Origin: Streptomyces cinereus
GTDB taxonomy: Bacteria; Pseudomonadota; Gammaproteobacteria; Pseudomonadales; Moraxellaceae
NCBI GenBank assembly: GCA_014647715.1
Contig: BMPS01000012.1
Coordinates: 1 to 64,000 of the forward strand
Direction of reading: 5' to 3'
Length of the DNA stretch: 64,000 nt
The notes under the pieces are model-generated. The model was given only the letters and a program-made list of their open reading frames with translations, searched no databases and was not told the DNA's origin. Of the stretch, positions 17,476 to 26,820 are shown piece after piece (positions within the stretch are counted from its first letter, which is position 1; every line of letters starts with the position of its first letter). The position numbers and the translations under genes are program-made.

Positions 17476-17696
17476 GAGGAAGCCTAATTGAGTTAAAAAG
17501 AAAATTGAGTTAAAAGGATTCGTTGCAAAAAAGAAAGAAATCTTAATAATTTTTAACATATAGTTATGACATTTTGGTGAATCGGTGTATAGGTATTTAA
17601 GGTGATGGTTCAAACTTTCAACAGGGTTTCTTAGTCGATTGGTATCGATAGTCTGCGCGCAAAATGGATAAACTTTATCATCAATTTATCGTCAAA

Positions 17697-17730
17697 GCGT
17701 CATATAAATGTCATTTATGTTGCCTATGCT
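17697..17730 (+). promoter_or_regulatory. Pho box and -10 element upstream of the CpdB-like gene
   Basis: GCGTCAT-ATAA-ATGTCAT (17697-17714) matches 14 of 18 positions of the E. coli PhoB site CTGTCATAAAACTGTCAT, including the direct-repeat spacing of 11. A -10-like TATGCT (17725-17730) follows after 10 bases, the spacing found at PhoB-activated promoters, where the box replaces the -35. The gene start is 77 bases further on. Confidence 0.75.
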
Positions 17731-17806
17731 TTTAGCGTTTTTATCGAAACGCCTTATCTGTTTTGCGGTATTTTCATATTCAAAATCACAAATTTGAGAC
17801 TTCGCC

Positions 17807-19885
17807 ATGTCTAATGTCATCCCCGCTTTTACTTTAAAAAATCTAGGTAGCCTAAAAAATCTAGGTGGTATTGCCTGTATTACGATCATCAGTATGACTA
17901 TCAGTGCTTGTAACAATGACAATGACAATGACAGTTCAAGTGCTGACCCTAAACCCACGATTCAGCAAAACACCAAGCTGACAGTAGCTCTACTTGAGAC
18001 CACTGACTTACACACTAATTTGCTCAGCTATGATTATTTTAAGCTAGCTGAAGACAAATCAATCGGGCTTGAGCGTACTGCCACGCTGATTAATGATGCG
18101 CGTAAAGAATATCCAAACAATGTGCTACTCGATAACGGCGATACCATTCAAGGTACAGCCTTGGCGGATTATCAAGCGCAAATCAAACGCATTAGCTGTG
18201 ACCAAACGCTTGCAACATATAAAGTGCTAAATCAATTAAAAGTGGATGCCGGTACCATTGGCAACCATGAATTCAATTATGGTCTAGATTTCTTGAATCA
18301 AGTGACGGGTAGTCAGCTCAAAGTGGATGGGGTAACGACAACCACGGCTTGTAAAGGTCCTAACTTCCCATTGGTGCTTGCCAACGTATTTAGTAACAAA
18401 ACTAAAGAGCCGCTATTTAAGCCCTATCAAATCATCACCAAAACCTTTACCGCAACAGCGCCGGATGGTAAAACCGTACAAGTGCCTGTCAAAGTCGGCG
18501 TGATTGGCTTTACAACCCCTGGTATTATGAATTGGGATAAACGCTACCTTGACGGCAAAGTTTATACCCAAGGCGCCAAAGAAATGGCGGAAAAATACAT
18601 CCCAGAAATGCGTAAAAACGGCGCCGATATCGTGGTTCTGCTATCACATGGGGGTCTAGATATCGCGCCCTATAGCCCAACGATGGAAAATGCCAGCTAC
18701 TATCTGTCACAAGTTGCCGGTGTCGATGCCATGTTTATGGGTCATAGCCACCAAGTATTCCCAGACGCTAAGAGCACAGCAGCAGCCTTTAATGCATCAG
18801 GCGTGGATAAAGTCAACGGCTTGGTCAACGGTGTACCGACTGCACAAGCGGGTTATTGGGGCAAAAACCTTGGCGTGATTAAATTGGATCTGACTTATGA
18901 CGGCACCAAATGGGTCGTCAATAAAGCAGGTACCAAAGTTGAAAGCCGCAGCACCCAAAACGCCGATAAATCCTATGTAGTTGCCGATCCGACTATCGCC
19001 AGCTTGATTACCAAGGAACACGAAGCCACAATTGAATATGTCAAAACCCCGATTGGCACCTCAGATTTCAATTTGAGTACTTACTTTGCCGATGTGGGCG
19101 ATGTGTCAGCGATTCAAGTGGTCAACCAAGCACAAGCCAGCTACGTGAGCGATTATGTCCAAGCCAATCTGCCACAGTACAAAGATATCCCTGTGCTATC
19201 AGTAAGCGCGCCATTTAAATCAGGTTTTGCAGGTGGCTCAGACTATACAGACGTGGCTAAAGGTCCTATCGCCATCAATAATGCGGCAGACTTATATTTG
19301 TATCCAAACACGGTGTATGCGGTCAAAGTGACAGGGAATGATATTAAAAAATGGTTAGAAAATGCCGCACAACGCTTTAACCAAATCGACCCAACCAAAA
19401 CCACGCCCCAAGCATTAGTTAGCACTTTTGCAGGTTATAATTTTGATATGTTTTCCTCGCCAGATATCAAATATCAAATTGACGTAACCAAACCCGTCAA
19501 CAATCGTATTCAGAATTTGACGTACAAAGGCGCGCCCATCAATCCCACGGCTGAATTTATCATCGCAACCAACAACTACCGTGCGGAAGGCCTACCAAAA
19601 TATTACAATATTAATAGTACGCTGGTTTATGCATCTCCCGATGCCAACCGCGATGTTTTAATTGGCTATATCAAACAGGCAGCGAACTTGACACGCGCCA
19701 ATAACGGCAGTTTCCGTAGCTGGCAATTTGTCAAAGTACCAACGGCAGGTCAAGTGACGTTTAAATCAGCGCCCAATAAACTCGCGCTGGCTCAAGAAGC
19801 GGGCATTACTAATATCACACAAATCAGTGCCGATGATGGCAGTAATAAAGGCTTGGCCTTGTATGCCATTGATTTGTCAAAATAA
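17807..19885 (+). CDS. 2',3'-cyclic-nucleotide 2'-phosphodiesterase/3'-nucleotidase (CpdB-like) lipoprotein
   Basis: 692 residues with a lipoprotein signal ending in MTISAC (Cys35) followed by an Asp/Asn-rich linker. The metallophosphoesterase domain has LLETTDLHTNLLSYDYF, LLDNGDTIQGTALADY, VDAGTIGNHEFNYGLDF and DAMFMGHSHQVFPDA, the CpdB version of the motifs. The C-terminal nucleotide-binding domain includes APFKSGFAGGSDYTDVAKG, NTVYAVKVTGNDIKKWLE and ATNNYRAEGL. It hydrolyses cyclic 2',3'-nucleotides and 3'-nucleotides from RNA decay outside the inner membrane, supplying phosphate. A Pho box upstream supports induction by phosphate starvation. It is anchored as a lipoprotein, unlike soluble periplasmic E. 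coli CpdB. Confidence 0.92.
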   Translation: MSNVIPAFTLKNLGSLKNLGGIACITIISMTISACNNDNDNDSSSADPKPTIQQNTKLTVALLETTDLHTNLLSYDYFKLAEDKSIGLERTATLINDARKEYPNNVLLDNGDTIQGTALADYQAQIKRISCDQTLATYKVLNQLKVDAGTIGNHEFNYGLDFLNQVTGSQLKVDGVTTTTACKGPNFPLVLANVFSNKTKEPLFKPYQIITKTFTATAPDGKTVQVPVKVGVIGFTTPGIMNWDKRYLDGKVYTQGAKEMAEKYIPEMRKNGADIVVLLSHGGLDIAPYSPTMENASYYLSQVAGVDAMFMGHSHQVFPDAKSTAAAFNASGVDKVNGLVNGVPTAQAGYWGKNLGVIKLDLTYDGTKWVVNKAGTKVESRSTQNADKSYVVADPTIASLITKEHEATIEYVKTPIGTSDFNLSTYFADVGDVSAIQVVNQAQASYVSDYVQANLPQYKDIPVLSVSAPFKSGFAGGSDYTDVAKGPIAINNAADLYLYPNTVYAVKVTGNDIKKWLENAAQRFNQIDPTKTTPQALVSTFAGYNFDMFSSPDIKYQIDVTKPVNNRIQNLTYKGAPINPTAEFIIATNNYRAEGLPKYYNINSTLVYASPDANRDVLIGYIKQAANLTRANNGSFRSWQFVKVPTAGQVTFKSAPNKLALAQEAGITNITQISADDGSNKGLALYAIDLSK

Positions 19886-19941
19886 CCAAGCTGTCTAACC
19901 ACGGTGTCTAACCACGCTGTTAGTTTAGCTTATTGTCACAC

Positions 19942-19971
19942 AGCCATTAGTATCTGCTAATGGCTTTTTTA
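19942..19971 (+). terminator. Terminator after the CpdB-like gene
   Basis: AGCCATTAG (19942-19950) pairs perfectly with CTAATGGCT (19957-19965) across a 6-base loop and is followed by a T-run: a textbook intrinsic terminator. Confidence 0.9.
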
Positions 19972-20135
19972 TCGGTGCTAAATGGTGAATAAATGGTTTG
20001 ATAAACATAGAATTACTTACTTAAAATTTGTTTGTTTGACTGTAAAGGATTGTAGCGAACCACTGCCAATGACAGTTTTTATACTCAATATCTGCTAAAA
20101 TAACACAGATAATTTTAAACTACTGATAATCAATT

Positions 20136-22001
20136 ATGGGTTTATTTCGTTTTTTTGAAAATCGTCTGGAAGTCTATCCAGAAGACAATTACAACCTACC
20201 AACGGATAATTTTTTGAAGTTTCTGTGGGCGTGTACCAAGGGTCTGCGCGGTTGGATTTTTGCCTTCATGTTCTTGACAGGCTTGATAGGCGTGTATGAG
20301 TCGCTACTGTACAAGTGGATTGGTGATATCGTCAATTGGCTGGGTGCCTATACGCCCGCTAGTCTATGGGCAGAAAAAGGCGATAGTTTGCTAATGATGG
20401 CGGCCGTGTTGGTGGTCAGCCCGATTTTGGTGGGCTTAAGTTCTCTAATTCATTTTCAGACCCTGCAAGGCGTGTTCCCGATGCAGATGCGCTGGCGTTT
20501 TCACCGTCAAATGCTCGGTCAATCCATGCAGTTTTATCAAGATGAGTTTTCCGGTCGGGTGTCTGCCAAGGTGATGCAAACCGCGCTTGCGGTGCGCGAT
20601 ACCATTATGACTATTGCCGATATGCTGGTGTATGTATTAGTGTATTTTGTCAGTAGTGGCATTATTTTATTTCACCTTGATGGTTGGTTACTCATCCCAT
20701 TTCTGTTGTGGATGGTGATGTTCTTTGCCACCGTGGCGTATTTTATCCCCAAGCTTAAAAACTCTGCCAGTCGCCAAGCCGATGCCCGTGCCTTGATGAC
20801 AGGGCGGATTACGGATGCGTATGCCAATATCACGACAGTAAAATTATTTAGCCACTCTCGCCGTGAGCTGACCTATGCCAAAGATGCGATGAGCCAGTTT
20901 TTGGGTACGGTGCATGACCAAATGCGCTGGGTGTCCCGCCTTGAGCTGGTCAATCATTTGATTAATGTGGTATTGGTCGGCACTACGGTAGCCCTCGGTT
21001 TGTACCTGTGGTATTACAACGGCCTAAGCGTGGGAGCGATTGCGGCAGCGACTGCGATGGCGATGCGTCTTAACGGCTTGACCCATTGGATAATGTGGCA
21101 AACGGCGGCATTGTTTGAGAATATCGGTACCGTGCAGGACGGTATGAAAACCTTGTCAAAACCGCATACCGTGGTAGATAAGCCGAATGCTAGGGACTTA
21201 CTCATCACGCAAGGCGAAATCAACTTTAGCCATGTCGATTTTAATTATGGTCGCAGTGGCAATAAAACCAATGACACCGATGCCAAGCAAAAACTACTCG
21301 ATGATTTTAACCTTGAGATTAAAGCAGGTGAAAAAATCGGTCTAGTGGGACGCTCGGGGGCAGGTAAATCAACCTTGGTGAATTTGTTACTGCGTTTTTA
21401 TGATGTCGATGGTGGCGCGATTTTGATTGATAATCAAAACATCAGCGATGTCACCCAGGAAAGCTTACGCCAACAAATCGGCATGGTCACTCAAGATACC
21501 TCACTACTGCACCGCACCGTGCGAGAAAATATTGCCTATGGTCGCCCAGATGCCACCGATGAGCAAATCATCAGCGCCGCCAAACAAGCGCATGCGTGGG
21601 AGTTTATCCAACATTTAAGCGATGCCAAAGGCAATGTCGGCTTGGATACCCAAGTCGGTGAACGAGGGGTCAAACTCTCTGGTGGACAACGCCAGCGCAT
21701 TGCCATCGCCCGTGTGATGCTCAAAAATGCCCCGATTTTGCTGCTGGATGAAGCGACCTCGGCACTCGATAGCGAAGTGGAATACGCCATCACTGACAGC
21801 CTTAACGATATGATGGCAGGCAAGACCGTGATTGCGATTGCCCACCGATTATCAACAATTGCGTCGATGGATAGATTGGTGGTAATGGATAGAGGGCAAA
21901 TTGTCGAGCAAGGTAGCCATGCCCAGCTATTGGCTCAAAATGGCGTGTATGCCAAATTATGGGCAAGACAAAGTGGCGGGTTCTTGGGGGAAGATGATTA
22001 A
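20136..22001 (+). CDS. ABC exporter, fused permease and ATPase
   Basis: 621 residues: a six-helix transmembrane domain (residues ~1-330) and a cytoplasmic ATPase. Walker A is GRSGAGKSTLVNLLLRFYD, Q-loop IGMVTQDTSLLHRTVRENIAYG, signature LSGGQRQRIAIARV, Walker B ILLLDEATSALDSE and switch His AIAHRLSTI. The N-terminal NYNLPTDNFLKFLWACTKGLRGW and length are typical of MsbA/multidrug-type half transporters that work as homodimers. A distinctive LFRFFENRLEVYPEDNY start is shared with homologues of unknown substrate. The gene stands alone, behind the CpdB terminator; substrate not inferable. Confidence 0.88.
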   Translation: MGLFRFFENRLEVYPEDNYNLPTDNFLKFLWACTKGLRGWIFAFMFLTGLIGVYESLLYKWIGDIVNWLGAYTPASLWAEKGDSLLMMAAVLVVSPILVGLSSLIHFQTLQGVFPMQMRWRFHRQMLGQSMQFYQDEFSGRVSAKVMQTALAVRDTIMTIADMLVYVLVYFVSSGIILFHLDGWLLIPFLLWMVMFFATVAYFIPKLKNSASRQADARALMTGRITDAYANITTVKLFSHSRRELTYAKDAMSQFLGTVHDQMRWVSRLELVNHLINVVLVGTTVALGLYLWYYNGLSVGAIAAATAMAMRLNGLTHWIMWQTAALFENIGTVQDGMKTLSKPHTVVDKPNARDLLITQGEINFSHVDFNYGRSGNKTNDTDAKQKLLDDFNLEIKAGEKIGLVGRSGAGKSTLVNLLLRFYDVDGGAILIDNQNISDVTQESLRQQIGMVTQDTSLLHRTVRENIAYGRPDATDEQIISAAKQAHAWEFIQHLSDAKGNVGLDTQVGERGVKLSGGQRQRIAIARVMLKNAPILLLDEATSALDSEVEYAITDSLNDMMAGKTVIAIAHRLSTIASMDRLVVMDRGQIVEQGSHAQLLAQNGVYAKLWARQSGGFLGEDD

Positions 22002-22122
22002 ATAAAGGCAGTGCTAACTTACGTTAAATTTGATACCACCCAACGGCAAGCGTGAATGCCAAGTCACAAAAGGGTTAGTCATAACTTTTCACTGGGTCTT
22101 ATAATCAAGTAACCAAGTCACC

Positions 22123-22148
22123 TTTTAGTCACTAAAAAGTGGCTAAAA
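22123..22148. repeat. Inverted repeat between the ABC exporter and hydrolase genes
   Basis: TTTTAGTCACT and AGTGGCTAAAA form an 11-bp stem with one G-T pair and an AAAA loop, 122 bp after the exporter stop. There is no T-run, so it is a weak terminator candidate or an operator. Confidence 0.5.
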
Positions 22149-22172
22149 AAGTGATTAATTAGGACAATTGGC

Positions 22173-23045
22173 ATGGAAGAACAACGCATCAAGCTAAATG
22201 GCAAAAACGCCAAATACTATAACATCAAAAACCCCACCGCCAGCCAGACTGCCCATTTTTACGGCGGTAACGGCTTTGCCTTAGGCGTCTATGAGCCACT
22301 CTTGAACGACTTAGCGCAACATCTTAACATCACCGCGCTAACCATGCGGGGCGAATGGTACGATAAACCTACCGCGGACAAAATGACTCGTGAAGAAGAT
22401 GCGGATGTCTTAATCGAATTTTTACAAAAAACACAGGACAAACCAATCATCGGTATCGGGCATTCACAAGGGGCAACTGCCACCACTATGGCGGCTGCTA
22501 AACGCCCAGACTTATTTAGCGCGCTTTATTTGCTTGAGCCTGTTACCTTTACCAACCAGCAAGGCAAGCTTTATAGCCTAGTGCCCCGCATGGTGAAAAT
22601 GACCCGAGAGCCCTTTAAAAGCACCCAAGTCAAACAAGCCGACTGGCACAGTGTGGATGGGTATTATCAATTTCTTCGCCGTCATAAAGCGTACAAACGT
22701 ATCACCGATGAACACCTTTTAACCTATGCCAAAAATAGTCTAGAGGCAGGTGAGCAGGGTAAACTCACGCTACGTTTTTCACCCAAGCAAGAACTCGCCA
22801 ATTATTTTGGTACACCGCTGATTATGAAGCCGTTACAACAGCTTATTGCCGACAACAAAGTGCCTGTGCAGTTAATCATCGGTAAGCCGTCGATGTTTAT
22901 CAGTCAACAAGTGCGCCAAATGTGGGATACATTCGTGCCCAATGAGCAAATGACGGTGCTCAATGACTATGGACATTTACTGCCACTTGAAGCACCAGAG
23001 TTATGCGCCAAGCTCATTTTTCAAAAACTGAATTTGACAAGCTAA
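22173..23045 (+). CDS. Alpha/beta-fold hydrolase
   Basis: 290 residues with a standard alpha/beta hydrolase plan. HFYGGNGFALGVYEPLLNDLAQHLNITALTMRG covers the oxyanion strand, IIGIGHSQGATATTMAAAKRP is the nucleophile elbow (Ser in GHSQGA), and LNDYGHLLPLEAPE gives the catalytic His near the C-terminus. No signal peptide, so cytoplasmic. The substrate is unknown; homologues are annotated only as hydrolases. Its stop is one base before the AlkB-like gene, which makes the pair a translationally close operon and suggests a shared role or simply shared expression. Confidence 0.85.
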   Translation: MEEQRIKLNGKNAKYYNIKNPTASQTAHFYGGNGFALGVYEPLLNDLAQHLNITALTMRGEWYDKPTADKMTREEDADVLIEFLQKTQDKPIIGIGHSQGATATTMAAAKRPDLFSALYLLEPVTFTNQQGKLYSLVPRMVKMTREPFKSTQVKQADWHSVDGYYQFLRRHKAYKRITDEHLLTYAKNSLEAGEQGKLTLRFSPKQELANYFGTPLIMKPLQQLIADNKVPVQLIIGKPSMFISQQVRQMWDTFVPNEQMTVLNDYGHLLPLEAPELCAKLIFQKLNLTS

Positions 23046-23046
23046 C

Positions 23047-23664
23047 ATGACATTATTTGCCGCCAATCCCAACGAGAATTTGTTGCCATACGATGGCATT
23101 GTCAATGATTTTGGGCAGGTTTTTGACAGCCCCGCTTATGAGCCTAATGCGCTTTATCGGCATTTTTTAACGCAGCTACCTTGGCAGCATGACGTTGTCA
23201 CAATTTTTGGCAAAACCCATGTCACCCACCGCCAAATCGTGTGGATGAGTGAAAACGATTATCACTATTCTGGACAACGTAAGACGGCAACGCCTTGGAC
23301 AGCAGATGTTTTGGCATTAAAACAGCACATAGAATTGCTACTGGCTGGGCAACAGATGAGCGCAAATTTTAACGCCTGTTTGTTTAATTATTACCCCACA
23401 GGCGATGATGGTATGGGCTACCATGCCGATAATGAAAGCGAACTGGGCAATGAGCCCATTATTGCGTCTGTCTCATTAGGGGCAACCCGTAAATTTGTAT
23501 TTAAGCACCGTATCACCAAGGAAAAAGTCGAGATTCCCTTGCAAAATGGACAGCTAATTGTCATGCGCGGACAAACCCAGCGCCATTGGTTACACAGCCT
23601 GCCTAAAACCAAAAAAGTAACGGAAGGTAGAATTAATCTGACCTTCCGTCATATAGCGAATTAA
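23047..23664 (+). CDS. AlkB-like 2-oxoglutarate/Fe(II) dioxygenase
   Basis: 205 residues. The double-stranded beta-helix iron site is complete: His126 and Asp128 in GMGYHADNESELG, His183 in QRHWLHSLPKTKK, and the 2-oxoglutarate-binding arginines in GRINLTFRHI at the C-terminus. The nucleotide-recognition lid lies in the segment VWMSENDYHYSGQRK. Members oxidatively demethylate alkylated bases (1-meA, 3-meC) in DNA or RNA; the YYPTGDDGMGYHADNE motif puts it in the AlkB-2/3-like group common in bacteria rather than E. coli AlkB. It starts one base after the alpha/beta hydrolase stop and converges with hisA. Confidence 0.9.
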   Translation: MTLFAANPNENLLPYDGIVNDFGQVFDSPAYEPNALYRHFLTQLPWQHDVVTIFGKTHVTHRQIVWMSENDYHYSGQRKTATPWTADVLALKQHIELLLAGQQMSANFNACLFNYYPTGDDGMGYHADNESELGNEPIIASVSLGATRKFVFKHRITKEKVEIPLQNGQLIVMRGQTQRHWLHSLPKTKKVTEGRINLTFRHIAN

Positions 23665-23671
23665 ATATCAT

Positions 23672-24421
23672 TTAGCTATCGAGTAGCGCCTGCGCCGCAG
23701 CAATATCGAGGGTACCTTCATAAATAGCACGCCCTGTGATGATACCTTCAAGATAATCACTGTAGGGTTTTAGGTTTTCGATGTCTTGTAAGTCCGTCAC
23801 CCCACCTGAGGCAATCACCGGAATACCGCCTTCTTTTGCCAAGTTAACCGTTTGCTCGACATTGACGCCTTGCATCATGCCATCACGCGCAATATCAGTA
23901 TAGACGATAGAAGATACACCTGCATCGGCAAAGCGTTTTGCCAAATCCACTGCTTTGACATCGGTGACATTTGCCCAGCCATGCGTCGCTACCATGCCAT
24001 CTTTGGCATCAATACCCACAATGATATGACCGGCAAATTCCTGACACGCTTGTTCAACAAATTCAGGTTGTTCGACTGCTTTGGTACCGATAATAATATA
24101 GGTCAAACCCGCTTCTAGATAGTGACGGATGGTGTCAAGGCTACGGATACCGCCACCGAGTTGAATGGGTAAATTTGGGTAGGCTTTGGCAATCGCGGTG
24201 ACGACGTCTTTATGCACCGGCACGCCATCGAAAGCACCGTTTAAATCCACCAAATGCAGGCGTCGAGCGCCTTCTTTTACCCAGCGGCTTGCCATTGCAA
24301 CAGGGTCGTCACTAAATACGGTATCGTCTTCCATGCGCCCTTGTTTTAGGCGGACACATTTGCCGTCTTTGAGGTCAATGGCAGGGATAATTAAAGTTGG
24401 CGTAGTTGATAACGTCGTCAT
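23672..24421 (-). CDS. hisA: Phosphoribosylformimino-5-aminoimidazole carboxamide ribotide isomerase
   Basis: Fourth step of histidine synthesis, isomerising ProFAR to PRFAR in a TIM barrel. The N-terminal [18 protein letters not shown] with the catalytic Asp, the phosphate-binding LGGGIRS and the second catalytic Asp in [12 protein letters not shown] followed by VIASGGV are all present. At 249 residues the length is normal. It is separated from hisF (42305) by about 18 kb, so histidine genes are scattered here. It converges with the AlkB-like gene, 7 bp between stops. Confidence 0.95.
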   Translation of the reverse strand: MTTLSTTPTLIIPAIDLKDGKCVRLKQGRMEDDTVFSDDPVAMASRWVKEGARRLHLVDLNGAFDGVPVHKDVVTAIAKAYPNLPIQLGGGIRSLDTIRHYLEAGLTYIIIGTKAVEQPEFVEQACQEFAGHIIVGIDAKDGMVATHGWANVTDVKAVDLAKRFADAGVSSIVYTDIARDGMMQGVNVEQTVNLAKEGGIPVIASGGVTDLQDIENLKPYSDYLEGIITGRAIYEGTLDIAAAQALLDS

Positions 24422-24567
24422 GGGGCTGTCCTGTTGTCAGTTGGCGCAAATTGAGCAAGGTTGGTCAAAATGCGTGTCGCTAGAATTTGGCGATAATTTT
24501 ACCGTATAATGCCAACTAAGGTTAAGATATTTTGCATGTGGGTATTAGCATCACAGGGGGAGGGGTA

Positions 24568-24753
24568 ATGTTATACGTGGTGATAGCAGGGATTTTTATA
24601 TTAGGGTATATGGCGATTGCCTTTGAGCACAACATCCATGTCAACAAAGCTGCCAGCGCGCTACTGACTGCGATTGCGTTATGGGTACTGCTGACCTTTG
24701 GTATCGATACGCTTGGTCACCTGTGGGTGGTGGCATCGCTTCAATGTGATTAA
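24568..24753 (+). pseudogene. NhaD-type Na+/H+ antiporter, N-terminal remnant
   Basis: An ATG at 24568 with an excellent ribosome site (GGGGAGGGG) begins MLYVVIAGIFILGYMAIAFE, then HNIHVNKAASALLTAIALWVLL, the first two helices of NhaD antiporters. The frame ends only ~62 codons in, after GHLWVVASLQCD, whereas NhaD proteins have more than 400 residues. The rpsP promoter follows at once, so the rest of the gene has been deleted. The final dozen residues may come from beyond the deletion. Such a short product could not transport. Confidence 0.65.
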
Positions 24754-24797
24754 ACTTGCGCTAACTATAAAAAGTCAAAATTTACCCCAAAAAGCTA

Positions 24798-24824
24798 TTG
24801 ATTTTGATAAAAATATGCTAAACT
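24798..24824 (+). promoter_or_regulatory. Probable rpsP operon promoter
   Basis: TTGATT (24798-24803) and an extended -10, TGCTAAACT (core TAAACT 24819-24824), lie 126 bases upstream of rpsP. The 15-base spacer is short, so the extended -10 probably matters. Confidence 0.45.
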
Positions 24825-24949
24825 ACTGCCCTTTTTGGTGTACCTAAACTTTGCTAAAACTGTATTTATGCTGTTTTTCAATTGTTTGGGTCTTTTAGGC
24901 TCTAACCACTGAACTAGATTCAATTGATTGCATTCACAGAGAGAACATT

Positions 24950-25207
24950 ATGGTAGTTATCCGTTTACAACGCGGTGGTGCGAAAAAACGCCCATTTTAT
25001 CAAATCGTGGTAACCGACTCACGCAATGCCCGTGATGGTCGTTACATCGAAAACATCGGGTTCTTTAACCCACTAGCGCAAGGTCAAGAAGTGCCATTAC
25101 GTATCAATGCTGACGCTTACCAAGCATGGATCAACAAAGGCGCACAACCTTCTGACCGTGTTGCCGCTTTATTTAAAGCAGCTAGCAAAGCACAAGCAAC
25201 TGCTTAA
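24950..25207 (+). CDS. rpsP: 30S ribosomal protein S16
   Basis: 85 residues starting [20 protein letters not shown], then [21 protein letters not shown], the conserved S16 core. It binds 16S rRNA early in 30S assembly. First gene of the classic rpsP-rimM-trmD-rplS operon. A ribosome site (GAGAGAA) precedes the ATG. Confidence 0.98.
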   Translation: MVVIRLQRGGAKKRPFYQIVVTDSRNARDGRYIENIGFFNPLAQGQEVPLRINADAYQAWINKGAQPSDRVAALFKAASKAQATA

Positions 25208-25241
25208 TTTTTTATAAAAATTAAGTAGAGCGGACTTTAAT

Positions 25242-25799
25242 ATGGCAAAACAACCGACAGACTTGCATACCAATGAGGCTAACGCATCGCTGTTTAAAAT
25301 CGGCGAGCTAAAAAAGCCTTATGGCATTCATGGCTGGTTATGGGTATTTAGCTTTACTGAAGACCGTGAAGCGATATTTCATATGCAGCCTTGGGTCATC
25401 AATACTGCCCTGGGTCAAAAGACCTTAACGGTAAAAAACTGGCGACAACAAGGTAAAGGCTACGTGGTACAACTTAACGAAGTACCCGACTGCAATATCG
25501 CAGAAACTATGTTTGGCGTGAGCCTTTGGGCAGAAAAAAACAATCTGTCTGAGCTTGCAGAAGACGAATATTATTGGTCAGATTTGATTGGTTTGACGGT
25601 GATTAGCCAGTCAGAAAATGTCATTTTAGGACGTGTAAAAGAGCTGTTTGAAACAGGGGCACATGCCATTATGGTAGTCGAGCCGACTGCTGATAGTGTG
25701 GATGGCGAAGAACGACTGATTCCTTGGCACAAACAGACCATTGGCGAGGTAAATTTAGCCGAGCAAACCCTGATGGTCGATTGGGGCAGTGATTATTAA
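25242..25799 (+). CDS. rimM: 16S rRNA processing protein RimM
   Basis: 185 residues; needed for maturation of the 30S head domain, where it binds S19. The N-terminal beta-barrel has FKIGELKKPYGIHGWLWVFSFTED, and the C-terminal PRC barrel has EDEYYWSDLIGLTV, LGRVKELFETGAHAIMVV and LIPWHKQTIGEVNL. It lies 34 bp after rpsP within the operon. Confidence 0.96.
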   Translation: MAKQPTDLHTNEANASLFKIGELKKPYGIHGWLWVFSFTEDREAIFHMQPWVINTALGQKTLTVKNWRQQGKGYVVQLNEVPDCNIAETMFGVSLWAEKNNLSELAEDEYYWSDLIGLTVISQSENVILGRVKELFETGAHAIMVVEPTADSVDGEERLIPWHKQTIGEVNLAEQTLMVDWGSDY

Positions 25800-25925
25800 A
25801 CGTTGATAACTAGCATTGATAATTAACATTTGCGTACTCATCCTTGACGGGTGCCTAGCATTTATTCGATGTGAGTTGTCAATCAACAAGGCGTTGTTAA
25901 TGCCAAGCTAAAGTGAGTGTAGCGT

Positions 25926-26696
25926 ATGTTTTTTGCGGTAATAACCATTTTGCCCGAAATGTTTGCTAGTATTACTAACTTTGGCATCACTGGGCGGGCG
26001 CTAGCTCGCAAGCAAGCGGAAATCTTGCTGATTAACCCAAGAGACTTTACCACAGACAATTATCGGCGTATCGATGAGCGTCCGTTTGGTGGGGGTCCTG
26101 GTATGGTAATGATGGCAGAACCGTTACAAAAAGCCATCGACTACGCCAAAACGCAAGCCAATGCGCGCGGTAAAACCTGTCCTGTGGTGTATTTGTCGCC
26201 ACAAGGCAAGACACTGAGCGAAAGTGGGGTGCTTGATTTTTGCCAATATGACGGCTTGATTTTGTTATGCGGTCGTTATGAAGGCATTGATGAGAGACTA
26301 CTGAGTCAGTATGTCGATATCGAATGCTCAATTGGTGATTACGTGCTGACAGGCGGTGAATTGCCCGCGATGGTATTGATGGATAGTGTGATACGCCGAT
26401 TGCCCAATGTAATGGGCGATGATTTATCGGCGCAGCAAGACTCCTTCGTGGATGGCTTGCTCGATTGTCCACAATATACCAAACCGACTGAATATCAAGG
26501 GATGAAAGTGCCTGACGTGCTGTTGTCAGGGCATCATGCCAATATCGCCAAGTGGCGATTTATTCAGCAGGCAACACGCACCCAGCTAAGACGTCCTGAT
26601 TTGTGGCAAGCCTTTGTGCCAACCAAACAGCAACAAAAATGGCTGACAGAAGCAGCGCAATCTGCTAAAGACAGCAACCCAGATTCATCCACTTGA
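25926..26696 (+). CDS. trmD: tRNA (guanine(37)-N1)-methyltransferase
   Basis: Methylates G37 of tRNAs reading CNN codons, preventing +1 frameshifting. This 256-residue SPOUT protein shows [40 protein letters not shown], the knotted SAM site [13 protein letters not shown] and [17 protein letters not shown] with the catalytic Asp region, and the C-terminal [17 protein letters not shown]. It follows rimM by 126 bp, a wider gap than usual in this operon. Confidence 0.97.
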   Translation: MFFAVITILPEMFASITNFGITGRALARKQAEILLINPRDFTTDNYRRIDERPFGGGPGMVMMAEPLQKAIDYAKTQANARGKTCPVVYLSPQGKTLSESGVLDFCQYDGLILLCGRYEGIDERLLSQYVDIECSIGDYVLTGGELPAMVLMDSVIRRLPNVMGDDLSAQQDSFVDGLLDCPQYTKPTEYQGMKVPDVLLSGHHANIAKWRFIQQATRTQLRRPDLWQAFVPTKQQQKWLTEAAQSAKDSNPDSST

Positions 26697-26743
26697 CGGA
26701 TGCCCTAATCGTGTCGATTGCTATCAAGGCACATAAAATTAGC

Positions 26744-26813
26744 GGGGAGTATGCGCATTTGCTGACGTCAACTAACTTTAGTCAGCTTAGCCTCTGTCCC
26801 CAGTGAGAGGAGA
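26744..26813 (+). promoter_or_regulatory. Structured leader before rplS
   Basis: In the 124-bp gap between trmD and rplS, GGGGA (26744-26748) can pair with TCCCC (26797-26801), enclosing a second perfect helix GCTGAC/GTCAGC (26761-26766 with 26781-26786). The rplS ribosome site GAGAGGAG follows directly. L19 leaders acting in autoregulation are known in other phyla; whether this is one is inference. Confidence 0.45.
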
Positions 26814-26820
26814 AAATCTC

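Noticed and set aside
17555-17572. Second Pho box for the UshA-like gene
   Set aside because: Only one half-site (ATGTCAT on the minus strand) matches; the partner repeat is poor.
17476-17613. 46-residue extension of the UshA-like protein
   Set aside because: It would bury the lipoprotein signal peptide; the start at 17475 gives a perfect signal with lipobox.
24532-24567. Earlier ATG for the NhaD remnant
   Set aside because: The ribosome site GGGGAGGGG lies between it and the ATG at 24568, which is the family-like start.
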